From the NCBI GenBank assembly GCA_934045075.1, contig OW203737.1, positions 268,001-332,000 on the forward strand: a DNA stretch of 64,000 nucleotides, in the 5' to 3' direction. The notes beneath the pieces were generated by a model, which was given only the letters and a program-made list of their open reading frames with translations, did no database searches and was not told where the DNA came from. The stretch is from Yponomeuta sedellus (Eukaryota; Arthropoda; Insecta; Lepidoptera; Yponomeutidae). This document shows, piece by piece, positions 53,470 to 64,000 of this stretch. Made by a program: the position numbers and the translations under genes. Positions within the stretch are counted from its first letter, which is position 1. Each line of letters begins with the position of its first letter.

Positions 53470-54750
53470 ATTGTTGTGTGTGTGTAGATGCAAATAAATG
53501 TTTTTATCTATCTATCTATTTATGTTTTGTGTTAATATGTTTTTTTACAGGGTAATATTGTTCAGCGACTTATCAATAAATCAATAAACATAGTAGAATA
53601 GTAATGATGTTCTCAGGATGCACGACATGTATGTTTTTTTTATTAGTTTTAATTTGAAAGAGCGCTTTGATTTGACCTTATTATGTCAGAGTATGTTATT
53701 CTACAGTGCCTACAGTGACAGTTTTGATAATATTTCCGGCATCTTTAAATATTGCCCGAATAAGTAGCATCAGTCTCTAAATATAATTTCCTGGGGATAT
53801 AACTTAGCTTAGCTGTTCACTAATTACCATAACAAATTACCACCGCTAGGAAACACTACTTAAAACTCTGACGACATATTTGGGTTGATTGGAAACACTC
53901 ATATTAAGTGTCAAGTTTAATTACCGGAATTAATCGAGAATTGTTTTATTTTTGAATTTTTATATTTAAAATAAATTAATTGTACGAGTAAATTTGTCCA
54001 AACACAGAATTTGTTCAGCTTACAAAATAAGAATCGAAATCTGAGCGAGTCGAATCGTCTATCTGTCAAATTCCACACTTAACCAGTTAGACGATTGGAA
54101 CTCTTATGATATATTAGGGGCTGATGATAAAAACGTTCGTACCTACCTACATGACTACGACGTTGATCGAGCTTGGTTAGGAAAGGAGCAAGGAACAGCT
54201 GGACTGTTGTGTTATCAAGTACCAAGCTGGTTTGGGTCAGTGACATTCCCGGGCCGGCTCATATCGATCGTCCTGCGAGGCGCGAATTAGACAAGCACAT
54301 TAGCGCAGCGGACCAGCTCCACCCCTGCACGATTATTACAATAAACTTCAATGTGACATTCTGCCAAATACCCGAATGTTTGACTGATACTAAGAGGATA
54401 ATAAGACGATACTAAAACATCATTTCAGAACATATCAGTCCTATGTAACTTAGCCAAACTTTGTATTCTTTGGTCAATAAAAATATTCTTATACTTATTT
54501 TATTTGAAATTAAATGAAATGAAAACAACTTTATCGTTAAACAGGGTTACAATGTTGGTTATTGACTTCCATCATTGCTCCAGCATCACGTAATAAGGAT
54601 TCCCTCTGCTATGGGTAGCTAGGCTACTCCAAATTAGTTTTACAATAAAGATAATAAATCGATTAATCGACCAAATTCGATTGTAAGGCAACATTACTTA
54701 CTTTTAACAACTTTTATCTTAAGACTAACAAATCTTATGAACGTTAGTTT
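53470..54750. other. No gene supported
   Basis: A (TATC)n run at 53505. An 80-codon + frame at 54173-54415 sits in balanced-composition DNA (GACATTCCCGGGCCGGCTCA) but has no motif. Confidence 0.35.
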
Positions 54751-54754
54751 TATG

Positions 54755-54850
54755 AATGGTGATCTGTCAGGATTGTGGCAGGTGGCAGTCCGTGGTCTCT
54801 GCCTACCCCTCTGCGATATAGGCGTGAGGTTATGTATATATGTATGTAGG
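54755..54850 (+). repeat. R3 repeat fragment
   Basis: CTGTCAGGATTGTGGCAGGT, CTCTGCCTACCCCTCTGCGA and ATAGGCGTGAGG. Confidence 0.55.
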
Positions 54851-55079
54851 TACTAACAAATCTCAGTCAAAGTCAGGTAGATTGTGTATGTAGATAATAC
54901 AAGAACACAATGCTGCTAGCAAAGGTCATTACGAATGTGTATGGATCTCAGTCTGAAATAAAAACGTTTCATTTCATTATGGGTCATTATGGGTTGCATT
55001 AAGGTTAAAGGTCATTAATGCATAAGGTAGCTTCCTAAGAGACGTCAGTTACTATATTTTCGTTGCTGGGGCATTTTTA

Positions 55080-55290
55080 GGGCACAAACCCAATTGTCTT
55101 GTTTATATTGTTGTCAGTTAGCTCGGTGCCTGCAAGGTCGCGCTCGCCGCCTGCTCGTTGTCTGTGTGCATGCGCAGGCTGCGCGTGTGGGTTTGTGTGA
55201 GTTTAACCCTCTCGCGAGCGTCGGTGCTGGTGTGTGGCGCAAGTGTGAAGAGACCTGGAACGCACTTCCAAATAATTCGTATACGACTCT
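55080..55290. promoter_or_regulatory. GC-richer patch with NRF-1-like site
   Basis: TGCATGCGCAGGCTGCGCGT resembles an NRF-1 promoter site (GCGCATGCGC type). No gene is visible next to it. Weak. Confidence 0.25.
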
Positions 55291-55742
55291 AAGGTGTATA
55301 ACTTGAATCCTATATAAAAAGTCGAAAGACAGCCAATTATGACTATGATTACGACATTATGACACCTCAAAGCGAGCGAAATATATTTGCAATTTTGCGC
55401 ACACGACTCTGTGAGAATACTTACCTGAAACTGATTTTTATGCGAAGCGTTTTTTACAAAAACAGCCACTGTCCAAAATTAGTTTTTTTTCAGGAACAAG
55501 AAAAAAGATAATAAAAAAAAATTTGATGACCATATAGTTTAGCAATCAATTATACTGGTTAAATAGTTATATTACCTTTAAGAATAAACATAATAAACAA
55601 AGTCATGTCTTAGAAATTATACCTTCAAATTAAGCTGAAAACCTAGGGTACCTGGACATTGGTGGTTTTTGTAAGAAAAATGAACTTGATTGTAGGTATA
55701 CAAAATAGTGAAACACTGCTTACATCCTTAAAAAAGTTAACT

Positions 55743-55748
55743 TTTATT
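55743..55748 (-). terminator. Polyadenylation signal of the transposase gene
   Basis: AATAAA on the minus strand, about 77 bases after the stop codon at 55825-55827. Confidence 0.55.
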
Positions 55749-55824
55749 GCACTGAAACGAAAATTAAACTTAACTTAGTACCTAATTTATACTTAACATA
55801 AAAAATATTATAGTATCACTGGTA

Positions 55825-57764
55825 TCACTCTTCACCACTACTGTTGTCATCTCCTGAAATATCCACATCTTCATCTTCTTTAATATTTTGCTGCAGTAGG
55901 GAGTTGTAGTATTGTGTGTTCACTGGATTTGAAAGAAACTTTGCCAAGTTTATTATATCTTTTAGTTTTCCTTCCTTTAAAGGTAATGGACCCTGGTACA
56001 GAGGTTCAAATGATATATTTTCAGCTGACATCTTTTTTTTATTTCTTATACATATTGGAAGCCAAGGGCCGCAGTAAGAATCTCTAACAAACACATTTTT
56101 ATCTTCATTCTGTTTAATTTTTAGCATCCTGATGCCTTTTATTTTCATTGCCGGTCTACTTTGTTTCAAAAAGTATGGTTCTAACCCTTTGTTAATGTTC
56201 AGGAAATCATCTTGACTAACATCAAATGGTGAGGGCTTTTCTCTAGCTTCTTTAATAAGATGGTCCCAATCACTTTGAACTTCTGCTATGTTCACTTTTT
56301 TTTTAGCTGACACCAGACTGAAGTCCTGATCATTGGGCAAATAGCTGTGACCGCGAATGGGAAAAATATACAAAACTTTTTTAAAAAGCTTGAGACATAC
56401 TACTAGGTAGAAAAGAAATCGAACCATAGTATAATTTTTATTTTGCCCTGCGCAACCATCACTGAAAATAACACAAGTTTCATTGTGGGCACCAACATCA
56501 TTAAAATATTTTAGAAGCATAGATGTCACATTATTCTGTCCTTTACCACCAACCATCTCATCATAAACGTTCATGTAAGCTCTATCATTGCCTAAATCAT
56601 GAATTCCAAATAGGAAATACCACAGCTGGCGAGCATAAAATACATCTGAAGTTTTGATGTGTGGAAGGGGGAGGTTTTGCATGTAGTCAAATGAAATGCA
56701 ACTTAATTGTCCCATCTTAGCTTTACCTCGGTAAAATTTCTTTAAATTTGTAAAAGTGTCAGCCTTTGTTTTATGTAATTTATGTTCAAATTCCAAACTT
56801 TTCTTCTCATTTTCATCACTGCAGGCAGCAATTTTATTAATCATAGAATCACAATATGCGCATGTATCACTCCTTGGTAATCCAAATTTTATATTAAACT
56901 GATTTGTGAACATTTCCCAGTAAACTGGGTAACTAACATTAATGCGGTATAAGTTTAAAAACATCTTCCACATTTTTTTGACGCTTAAATTTTCAGGCAA
57001 ATAAAAGCGGTTTGGGTTCTTTCTGATAGAGTAGTGTGATTGCCTTACTTTAAATGATTTTATGTGAGCTCTCACTAAGTAAGTAACTTCAACAGGAGTT
57101 TTCTTGTACCTGTTGGTTGTATGTTTACCCCTCTGGTCAGTGGGTGCTTTACCAAATTCAATGAGATATGCTTGAATTCGCCTCAGTCTTGCTCTTTTAA
57201 TACCATAAAGGCTAAGAAATGCCTTTTGACAAACAGCAATATCTTGGTTGTTAGCCCGGACCTTATAGGTATAGTAAGCGTTATGGCTTTGCAAGGTCTC
57301 TTCATGAAAATCTTGATCATCATTATTATTTCCGTCATCAAGTTTACGAGACCTGCGTCGTTGAATAGCGTGAACAGTGATAAGGCCTGCTAAATGAGAA
57401 TCTTGAGCATTTTTATCTTGTAGGTTATTAAAGATATCCAAGAGCTTTTGTTGTAGGTCTTCACAATGATCAAAACATGAATTTCGGCAGCTGGAAAAGA
57501 TAAAACAAAATATAAGGTAAGGTCCACATAGAATCAAAGCAATAATCTAGACTAAAACCATTAATTAAAACTTTATTATTACTATTATTACCTGCAACGC
57601 ATCCCAGATTGTCGTTTCGGTACTGTTTTACCAACATGATTTACATGTTCTAGGCCTTGAACTTTCAGGTTTTTAATAATAGCTTCCTTTTTTTCTTTTC
57701 TCCTCCGTTTAGCCGGCCAATTAGTTTCATTTTCAGCATCACTTTCGACAAAATTTAAGTCCAT
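55825..57764 (-). CDS. Putative transposase, DUF7869-like, two exons
   Basis: Exon 1 57764-57592 (ATG 57764), intron with donor TGCAG/GTAATA and acceptor TTTTCCAG/C, exon 2 57490-55825. Joined, the frame is 612 codons without a break. Exon 1 is acidic then basic (KRRRKEKKEA, a likely nuclear signal). A Cys cluster spans the junction (C57, C59, C63, C67). Further on are CAYC (C268, C271), SFDYMQN (D326), IFSDGCAGQNKN (D402), GHSYLPNDQDFS (D445/D447) and an acidic C-terminus. D326, D402 and D445/447 fit an RNase H-like DDD/E catalytic triad, by inference. The SDGCxGQN motif is what I recall for DUF7869 proteins of insects and cnidarians. The terminal repeats around it argue that it moves this element. 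The longer ATG-open frame to 57537 reads through the intron and is not the start. Confidence 0.8.
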
Positions 57765-58139
57765 TTTCTAAGCAAAAAGACAAAAAAGCCCTCTCAAAAT
57801 AGTTTGTTGACGTCCAGAGTACCAGTGAATAAATGACAGTTTTTTTTTAAAACCGCCAATGTCCAGGACATAGGCTGTTTTTGCCAAATTCCAATAAGTA
57901 GCATGCAAACTGGTTGTTTTTGTCAAATCACCATATTTTTCACCTCCATTATACGTGTATCTGGGCTGTTTTTGTAAAATCGAATAGAACAGATCGTAGA
58001 TTACGGAACAGATCGATAGAGGGTCATTGAAAGTGTTACCAGACATCAAAATATAATTTTCAAAAAAAGTGGACAAAGGTTGTTTTTGTAAAAAACGCTT
58101 GTCTAATCCTTCGAATAGTTGGCGTCTACGCTTTCAATT

Positions 58140-58335
58140 GTATGGGCGAGAATCGGCTCCCAGATGGTTTTAAGCCAAGTCAGAGGCCATAGGGCGGCTT
58201 GAAAATTTCTGACAGTACGTACCTAAGACCAACCACTAGCCTTGCAAGCCTCCATCAATCCGGACTTGGCCCCCGTGGTGGAGTATAGCCTACACCTTCC
58301 TCAGGGAAGCGACCCGTGCCCCTCTTCCAGACACC
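58140..58335 (-). repeat. Interspersed repeat family R2
   Basis: AAGTCAGAGGCCATAGGGCG, TCAATCCGGACTTGGCCCCC and GTGGTGGAGTATAGCC are the reverse of 31829-32003. Confidence 0.6.
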
Positions 58336-58800
58336 CTTAATGATTTATTTTGCCAGAAACATATATGCTGATACTATTGCAGTATGTGACAAAGATACTA
58401 TATCAGCTATGATTGTCAAATAGCCCACCACACCAAATGAAAAATAACGTGTCATGCAGGCAGGGCTTCACATAAAAAGAGGCTTAAAACTACACAACCA
58501 AGAACAAGAAGCATTACCGTCTTCACCAGACGTTTGTGGAGAAGGACTTGCCTTCTCTCGTGCGTTAGGCCGCGCAGCCCCCGCGCGGTGGAGTGAAGAC
58601 TTGCGGCCGCCGAGATGTGAGCCCCCCGCGCCTCGCCCCGCCGCCCCCGGCACTTCCTTGTTTAGCTTAAAACCTCCTGCTATTTGCGTTACGTAGACTA
58701 CATAGCTAAACTCCGCGCCGAGTAGCGGCATAATTGGGTTATGTCTGTTTTTCGCGCATTATTTGTGAGCTCTTTCAGTTTTGAGTTTTTTTTTATTTCG
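58336..58800. other. No gene; GC-rich patch at 58540-58740
   Basis: CGCGCAGCCCCCGCGCGGTG, CTTGCGGCCGCCGAGATGTG. Frames on both strands are low-complexity. Possible regulatory DNA, by composition only. Confidence 0.3.
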
Positions 58801-58804
58801 TATT

Positions 58805-58990
58805 AACCTTTTATGTATCCGCACTGCTAGGGTAAGGGTCTCTTAGGCTATACTCCACCACGGGGGCCAAGTCCGGGTTGGTGTAGGATAGTAAGACAGT
58901 GGCGAGCCTTACTGTCAGAAGTTATCAGGCCGCCAACGCCAATAAGGCCTCTTACATGGCTTAACGACTGCCATTACATGACAGCCGGCA
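58805..58990 (+). repeat. Interspersed repeat family R2
   Basis: CCACCACGGGGGCCAAGTCC, GGGTTGGTGTAGGATAG, CTGTCAGAAGTTATCAGGCC. Confidence 0.6.
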
Positions 58991-59284
58991 CCAACGGCTT
59001 AACGTACCTTGCAAGTTCGGTATTTACGGCAGATTCTTTGTCTCGGACAGAATGCTAAGCCAATAAGAGAAAACGATTAGCTGTGGGATTATTGACAGTG
59101 TCTTGCTTGTGAACTGGGTTGACCAGGCTGAGATGGTGTCGTAGGTACTGGACGAACATACCTACTCAATTTCTCAAAAAGCTTTCCCACACAATAACGT
59201 CCAAATGTGATATTATTAGAGGTTATTTAATGTACTTTAAATAAATTATCAACACAGTTTAGATTATCTAAATATTCAAGTAAT

Positions 59285-59445
59285 AATAATATACCTACGT
59301 CCCACGGTAAGGCAGAAGCCTTCTCTCTGAAATAGATAGTTTGACGAAGTCACCACGCGTGCCCGCGCACTTTTAAGCGCTGTGAAATTCAAGGTGCCTC
59401 AAGAATTCCACAGATGTACTGTGATATTCTTGAGGCACCGTTATC
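59285..59445 (-). repeat. S2-like fragment and a 50-bp hairpin
   Basis: CACGCGTGCCCGCGCACTTT then TAAGCGCTGTGAAATTC is S2-like. At about 59390-59438, GGTGCCTCAAGAAT...CACAG pairs with CTGTG...ATTCTTGAGGCACC around a 5-base loop. From 58991 to 59284 nothing is recognised. Confidence 0.5.
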
Positions 59446-59451
59446 ATCTTA

Positions 59452-59883
59452 GGGTGGTATTACACTTATCAAATATCTTTGTCCAATGCACGATTTGATC
59501 AAAGAAATTGGAAGAAATTGGACGACTTTATCAAATATCTTGGAAACACCTATATTAGATCAAATAATAATGACACTTAAATCAAAATGTCTGCAAACAA
59601 GATATCGTGGACGATTCCAATGACAATTTTATTTTAATAAATACTTTTTTTTTGTTTTGACTTTTGTTTTTTCATTAATAACATAACGATAATAATAATA
59701 GCACCACTTAAAGACGCAATAGTAGTACATGAAGACGCTCCACGTTCCCCCATTTTCTTAAGACTATGCAAAAAATATTGGACAAAGTTATTGGACAAGT
59801 GTATTGGGCTAACCTCAAAGAAATTTTATAAAATATTTGACAGCAAAATTGGACAAAGATATTTGATAAGTGTAATATCACCC
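59452..59883. mobile_element. Harbinger-like MITE (432 bp)
   Basis: Ends GGGTGGTATTACACTTATCA then AATATCTTTGTCCAAT on the left, and the reverse of GGGTGATATTACACTTATCA then AATATCTTTGTCCAAT on the right. TTA directly repeated at 59449-59451 and 59884-59886. GGG-starting ends and a 3-bp TTA/TAA duplication are typical of PIF/Harbinger elements. Non-coding. Confidence 0.75.
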
Positions 59884-59886
59884 TTA

Positions 59887-60289
59887 AGAGTGTGTGGCAT
59901 CATATTAAATCATCCATACTAAAGTAGGCATACATTCCTATGTAACATAAATCTAAGCGTAAAAGTGACGTTGCATATCGCAGTATGACAATGTCACTTC
60001 GCAATCAGTTACCATATGAAAAAAAATACGTATCGGATCTAACATACGGAATCTTTGATACTCTTATAAGGAGGTACAATCAGTCCTCGTGCCGAGTGTC
60101 AAGTCTACGCGATACTTAGTCCGCAGGGCTCCGGCAGCTATTAGTTTAGTCGTTAGGGCTCCGCTGGAGTAGGGCTGCTGTTCGGCCCGACACCTCCGCA
60201 CAAAGACTGCGCCCTCCGCGCTGCTGCGGAGCTGGTCTCGGCCACAAGACGCAGCGGTTTCTATCAATGTAAAAGTCGCTTCTCTACCA
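59887..60289. other. No gene supported
   Basis: 60100-60260 is GC-richer; the 67-codon minus frame (60064-60267) has no motif. Confidence 0.35.
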
Positions 60290-60349
60290 CCAGACGGTGG
60301 TAGAGAAGCGGTAAAACTTCTCTATCAGGAGGCCGTGGGTTCCAATCCC
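60290..60349 (+). mobile_element. S2-type tRNA-like head fragment
   Basis: ACGGTGGTAGAGAAGCGGTA (A box) and CCGTGGGTTCCAATCCCGGC, a B box with one change (TTCCAAT for TTCGAAT). The minisatellite starts right behind it. Confidence 0.5.
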
Positions 60350-60662
60350 GGCATTCAAATATGGGTTAGAGTCTTGATAGTGGACATTCAACTAAGGGTT
60401 TGATTCTTTGGTAGCGGATATTTAAATAAAAGTTAGACTCTTTGTCAGCCAACATTCAAATAAAGTTTAACTCTTTGGTAGCGGACTATCAAATATGGGT
60501 TTGAGTCTTTGGTAGCGGACAATTGAATAAAAAATAGACTCTTAGGTGGCGGATATTCTAATAAGGGTTATACTTTTTGAAAGCGGACATACAAATAAGA
60601 GTTAGGCTCGTTGGTAGCGGACATTCGAATAAAGGTTAGATTTTTTGTTAGAGGACATCCAA
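60350..60662 (+). repeat. 34-bp minisatellite, about nine diverged units
   Basis: Consensus by eye: GACATTCAAATAAGGGTTAG then ACTCTTTGGTAGCG. Units are 33-34 bp and diverged by several bases each, so the array is old. Confidence 0.75.
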
Positions 60663-60999
60663 ATTAGTATAGCCAATTGCAAATAGAGAAAATATTTACA
60701 CATTCTCTGTAAAAACGCTACTTCGTTATAGAAGCGCATATTTTACGAAAATTCGCGCGAACTCTACGTTTAGCCCGGTTCCGTCGCTGATTAGCCTGAA
60801 AGCGAAACTATTCGCGAGGCACTCGACTCTATTCGCGGAGGCACACGGTTCTATTTCGCCTGGCACGGCGGCCGTAATAATAGAATCACTCGACCTCTTG
60901 GAGAGCGAGTGTTTCCCGCGAACGCGAACCTACACGTGGCGAAACTGTGAATTTTTCGTAGTCTTACCCCCCATTTGGTGAACTATCTATAGTAACCCC
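60663..60999. other. No gene; GC-balanced patch
   Basis: 60715-60960 contains repeated TTCGCG/CGCGAA strings (ATTCGCGCGAAC; ATTCGCGAGGCACTCG; ATTCGCGGAGGCACACGG; CCCGCGAACGCGAACC). Could be a decayed repeat or regulatory DNA. Confidence 0.3.
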
Positions 61000-61110
61000 A
61001 TAACATAAACTCACGCCTATATCCCAGAGGGGTAGGCAGAGACCAGGGACTGCCACCAGCCACGATCCTAACAAATCACCTTCGCTTGATCAACGTTCAT
61101 TCACCGATTT
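61000..61110 (-). repeat. R3 repeat
   Basis: CATAAACTCACGCCTATATC, CCAGAGGGGTAGGCAGAGAC, GACTGCCACCAGCCACGATC. Confidence 0.6.
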
Positions 61111-61684
61111 CGGCTACTTTTTATCTTGCCCTTTGCAAATGCATCCTCTATTTGGTCGAAGTAACATAATAATAATTAATATTTCCATGGATACACCATA
61201 AATAAAATTAGGGCTTAGTCAAAGTCGGAGAATCGGAGAGAAACCTAGTCGGACTTTTCCGATATAACAACACCCGTAAGTAGATCCGGACTATAAGTCT
61301 ACAATATAGTGATATTTTTTTTTAGTTAGCCTGTTTTGTGTCCCACTGCTGGGTAAAGGCCTCCCCCTCTTTCTCCATAGTTATATATTAGGTTTTGCTT
61401 AATAAATATTGCGATGAGACCAGTTAAATATATATATTAAACTGGTGTCATCGCAATGTTTAGCTATAGCTACATAGATTTATAATATAATCTGCTGCCT
61501 ACGACTTCGTTCGCAAATACTTTTTAAGGGAATTTATTGGGAAAAAAGTAACCTAGCTACTATTTCAGACCATAATCTATCTCTGTGGTGAATCTTATCC
61601 CAAGTTCTCAAGTTCGTTTCGCCTTTCTGGCGAGACTGAGTGTCAAACATCCATATAAATGTTCACATTACAATATTGGTGTAG
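61111..61684. other. No gene; LINE tail piece
   Basis: GTGTCCCACTGCTGGGTAAA then GGCCTCCCCCTC (61337) is a reversed RTE-like tail. Otherwise nothing. Confidence 0.4.
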
Positions 61685-61795
61685 CATTAAAAAGTTAAAA
61701 TTACTTTGCTGAATTCCGCCAAAAATCCCACAAGCACCATGCGGTTAGCTAATGCACCGCCCTCCCTCCCACTTTTTCAAGCAGAAGCAAGACAT
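61685..61795. repeat. Partial relative of the 48992-49173 MITE
   Basis: GCATTAAAAAGTTAAAATTA then CTTTGCTGAATTCCGCCAAA and CACCATGCGGTTAGCTAATG, CACCGCCCTCCCTCCCACTT, in reversed order relative to the other copy. Confidence 0.55.
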
Positions 61796-62595
61796 ATTAT
61801 AAACAAGAATATTGGTGTAGTAAGATTAACATAGTTTGTCATGTACGAGTACCTTACTTAATTATTGCCATCCCATATTTCGATCAAATCTTGAAGAAGA
61901 AGCATCCAGTTCCCAAGCAGGCAGCTTCTACGATATAATAGAATTCGCAATAAAAACATATTTTTGGCAACGAGACTGTGACTTGATGAATAACCTGGTT
62001 TCAGCGCCAAATAGCTGCCTCCGCCGTCCCTCTCGCACTCATGCGGAGCGGTTTATTGCCCTCCTTCTCTGACGAAATGCAAATTACCGATTACAGTTCG
62101 ACCAATTTCCTCTTTCACCCTGGAACAACTTAGAATAGACCTTCGTCCCTTGTGTTAAGAGCTAATGGAACGACCGATAGCAGCTCGGGTGGATTGGCGC
62201 TGCTATATGATAATGCTTTTCCCGGCTGAATATAAATTGGACCCTTATTTACAATGAGTTATTTAATGCGCGCGTTATATTATCTTATTATGGAAATTTT
62301 ATTGACGGCTGAAAGCGATTACTAAAATAATGGCTGGATTTTTGGCATTCTGCTCGATATTTTTGGGACGCTTTCTTTTCAAATATTTGCTTTATGCGCT
62401 GTATATATATTTTAGAGTGATCTTTTCATCATCAGAATTTATAGTTCAGCCATTTTATCAACAGATATGGAAATCTGGCAGATACTAAATTCAAGACTAG
62501 GTAGGTTAAGATAAAGATTCCATTAAATTCCTTAAACAAAAGATCTTTCTTTCGTTTTTTATTTAGTACTTGTGTGTATTTTAATTATAGGTCTA
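61796..62595. other. No gene; unique-looking patch at 61990-62300
   Basis: Balanced composition, with ATGCAAATTACCGATTACAG (octamer-like ATGCAAAT and homeodomain-like cores). Candidate conserved non-coding DNA. The 78-codon frame before it has no motif. Confidence 0.3.
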
Positions 62596-62597
62596 AT

Positions 62598-62739
62598 TAT
62601 AGGAAATTAAATGTACGTACAAATTAATCACGCCAGCATAACTGTTGAATAAAAAAAAAATATGGTAATACGATATTTTTTTTTTATTCCACAGTTTTGT
62701 TGGCGTGATTAATTTGTACGTAAATTTAATTTCCTTCCT
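62598..62739. repeat. Foldback palindrome, arms about 62 bp
   Basis: Left GAAATTAAATGTACGTACAA then ATTAATCACGCC; right GGCGTGATTAATTTGTACGT then AAATTTAATTTCC. Mirrored AATAAAAAAAAAATA / TATTTTTTTTTTATT strings lie near the centre. Confidence 0.8.
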
Positions 62740-64000
62740 AAAACATATTTTTTTTCTCGTCTGGGATAGTGTAAGGTATCGTGGAATTAAAGGAACAATT
62801 TGCATAAAACCAAACAGGCCTCGCTTCCTACGGAACCCTATAATGTGCGTGGCATGACACGCACTTGGCCGGTTCTTATTAAAGTCGACTTTTATAGAGA
62901 GTGTATGAAAAATATAATTTAATAATTTCGAATGCTTCACACTGTAAGAAAATTGGGCCTTTAGTTGTCATTAAACGAATTGAATTGTTACTATTTACTT
63001 ATTTATTGATTATTTCTCAATAGTAATGAAACGGCTTACAGGTTTTTGCATTGAGTCAATAACACGTTGTCTTTTGAAGATCTGTCCTAATAAGTGCAAA
63101 CAGGGTCCAAACTTACAACAAACCACAAATACAGAAGCACCAACAATTGCTTTCTGCAAAGGCGATGGGCTTCGGACCCAAAGAAGGCTCGTTTAAAATG
63201 TTATAATAAGACCTCTTTCAGCAATCGTGCCCCAGTCCCAGTCCGCCCCATTGTGTCTCTGAAATACGTACCTACACAGCTGTACCTACGCTACACACAG
63301 TACAGTAGCGATAGCAAAGACATTCTAATATCGGACTTAAATTTTCCATTTCCAATAAAAACACTATATTGTTTTTCAACTAAACCGAACTTTTTTATTT
63401 TTTTTATTTAGTTTTTTATGTATTTTTATTTTTTATGTAGCGTATAAACATCCCACTACAGGACACATTTTATTTCATTTTTAATGATCTTCATTTAACA
63501 AGATTACAATGTTCAAAGCCTAGTGTAAATTCAACCTGGGCAAAAACAACCTCAATTAGGAAGGTTTATTAGGCCAAGGAGTAAACCTATTATAAACATT
63601 AACACATGAAAATTACATTGCTTATAGGTACATTGTTATGCTAATATCACAATTTTGTGAACAGTACATGAAAAGCTATGCGCACTTTGTATTAATGCAC
63701 TTTTATGACATACACAATTAGGTAAATATACTTTTAAAATCAGTTATCCAGAGGACTGCATCGCATACTTATGATAACATCCAACAATGAAATATTTATA
63801 TCAAACTGACTTTCTTTCTATGTTTACACTTTAATACACACGTAAAATAAATAAAAAACACACAAATTTACTAGAATAAATAGGTACTTAAAATTATATA
63901 GGTAAGTTCATAGTGTGTTTGTAAAATTAAAACCTTATGGAATTTCATAGGTAGTTATCGGTTTCAATGCTAATTTCCAACCTTAGGTACAATATTATTT
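62740..64000. other. No gene; repeat remnants
   Basis: 62790-62880 carries CTACGGAACCCTATAATG and ACACGCACTTGGCCGGTT, the end of the repeat family also at 24950-25220. The rest is AT-rich; the 105-codon frame at 63094-63411 has no recognisable motif. Confidence 0.4.

Larger units (their letters stand above)
55445..58100 (-). mobile_element. Complete DNA transposon with DUF7869-like transposase gene
   Basis: Terminal inverted repeats: left AAGCGTTTTTTACAAAAACA then GCCACTGTCC; right, on the other strand, AAGCGTTTTTTACAAAAACA then ACCTTTGTCC. Subterminal inverted repeats: CCTGGACATTGGTGGTTTTT at about 55650 against CCTGGACATTGGCGGTTTT, reversed, at about 57853-57871, plus repeats of GGYTGTTTTTGNNAAA on the right side. 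One intact two-exon gene fills it. Length 2656 bp. No target-site duplication was readable by eye; CG or GC dinucleotides at the ends are possible. Confidence 0.8.

Noticed and set aside
57121..57393. Plus-strand frame across the transposase gene
   Set aside because: Shadow of the minus-strand coding sequence, with no motif of its own.
57491..57537. ATG at 57537 as the start of the transposase
   Set aside because: It lies in the intron (clear acceptor TTTTCCAG at 57491); splicing to exon 1 from 57764 keeps the frame and adds the basic N-terminus.
55445..58100. Assigning the transposon to a named superfamily (hAT, P, Harbinger, Kolobok)
   Set aside because: No diagnostic motif or readable target-site duplication supports one; left as DUF7869-like.

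Overview
This window is eukaryotic nuclear DNA, most likely from a moth or butterfly. It is AT-rich, has almost no long ORFs, is full of short TAGGTAGGTA/ACCTACC-type runs, and carries dense tRNA-headed SINEs, LINE 3' ends and foldback repeats of the kind usual in Lepidoptera. There are no operons or bacterial signals. Species cannot be named from the sequence alone.

Host genes are sparse. The one confident host gene piece is the first coding exon of a Vsx/Chx10-type visual system homeobox gene (45355-45652, + strand). It sits in a CpG-rich promoter region (about 44530-45660) with upstream ORFs in its leader and a splice donor at 45653. The homeobox exons are not visible, so the remaining 18 kb downstream may be its first intron, colonised by transposons; several GC-rich, TAATTA-containing patches there are candidate enhancers. 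A second CpG-rich, CCAAT-box-rich patch at 19.7-20.0 kb may be another promoter.

The rest is mobile DNA. (1) At 8.1-15.0 kb an otherwise young LINE (LINE-A, minus strand; endonuclease, reverse transcriptase, C2H2 finger) is split by a second, 5'-truncated LINE (LINE-B, plus strand). At its 5' end LINE-B carries a 771-bp inverted copy of LINE-A's own RT region, giving an 834-codon chimeric ORF. (2) At 25.2-30.4 kb lies a 5.2-kb palindromic array of 308-bp units, each holding a tRNA-like Pol III promoter cassette: 9 complete cassettes on the minus strand, then 8 complete plus one partial on the plus strand. A 14-bp target-site duplication flanks the whole array. (3) Six smaller relatives with the same end sequences are scattered at 13.56, 21.5, 32.2, 42.95, 51.9 and 53.0 kb; four of them have visible 10-13-bp target-site duplications. 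This suggests one retroposon family whose copies are built as inverted repeats and can be multimeric. (4) At 55.4-58.1 kb there is a complete-looking DNA transposon: terminal inverted repeats, subterminal inverted repeats, and an intact two-exon gene for a 612-residue DUF7869-like putative transposase. Two short elements (16.4-17.2 kb and 37.6-38.4 kb) look like non-autonomous relatives; the first keeps a first exon with the same splice junction and the second has a 6-bp target-site duplication.

Other items: a disrupted THAP-domain exon at 36.4 kb, a Harbinger-like MITE at 59.45 kb, a foldback element with 12-bp duplications at 39.5 kb, a 34-bp minisatellite at 60.35 kb, and many fragments of at least three tRNA-derived SINE families and several LINE tails. 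All family names beyond broad type are from memory of motifs; no database search was possible.
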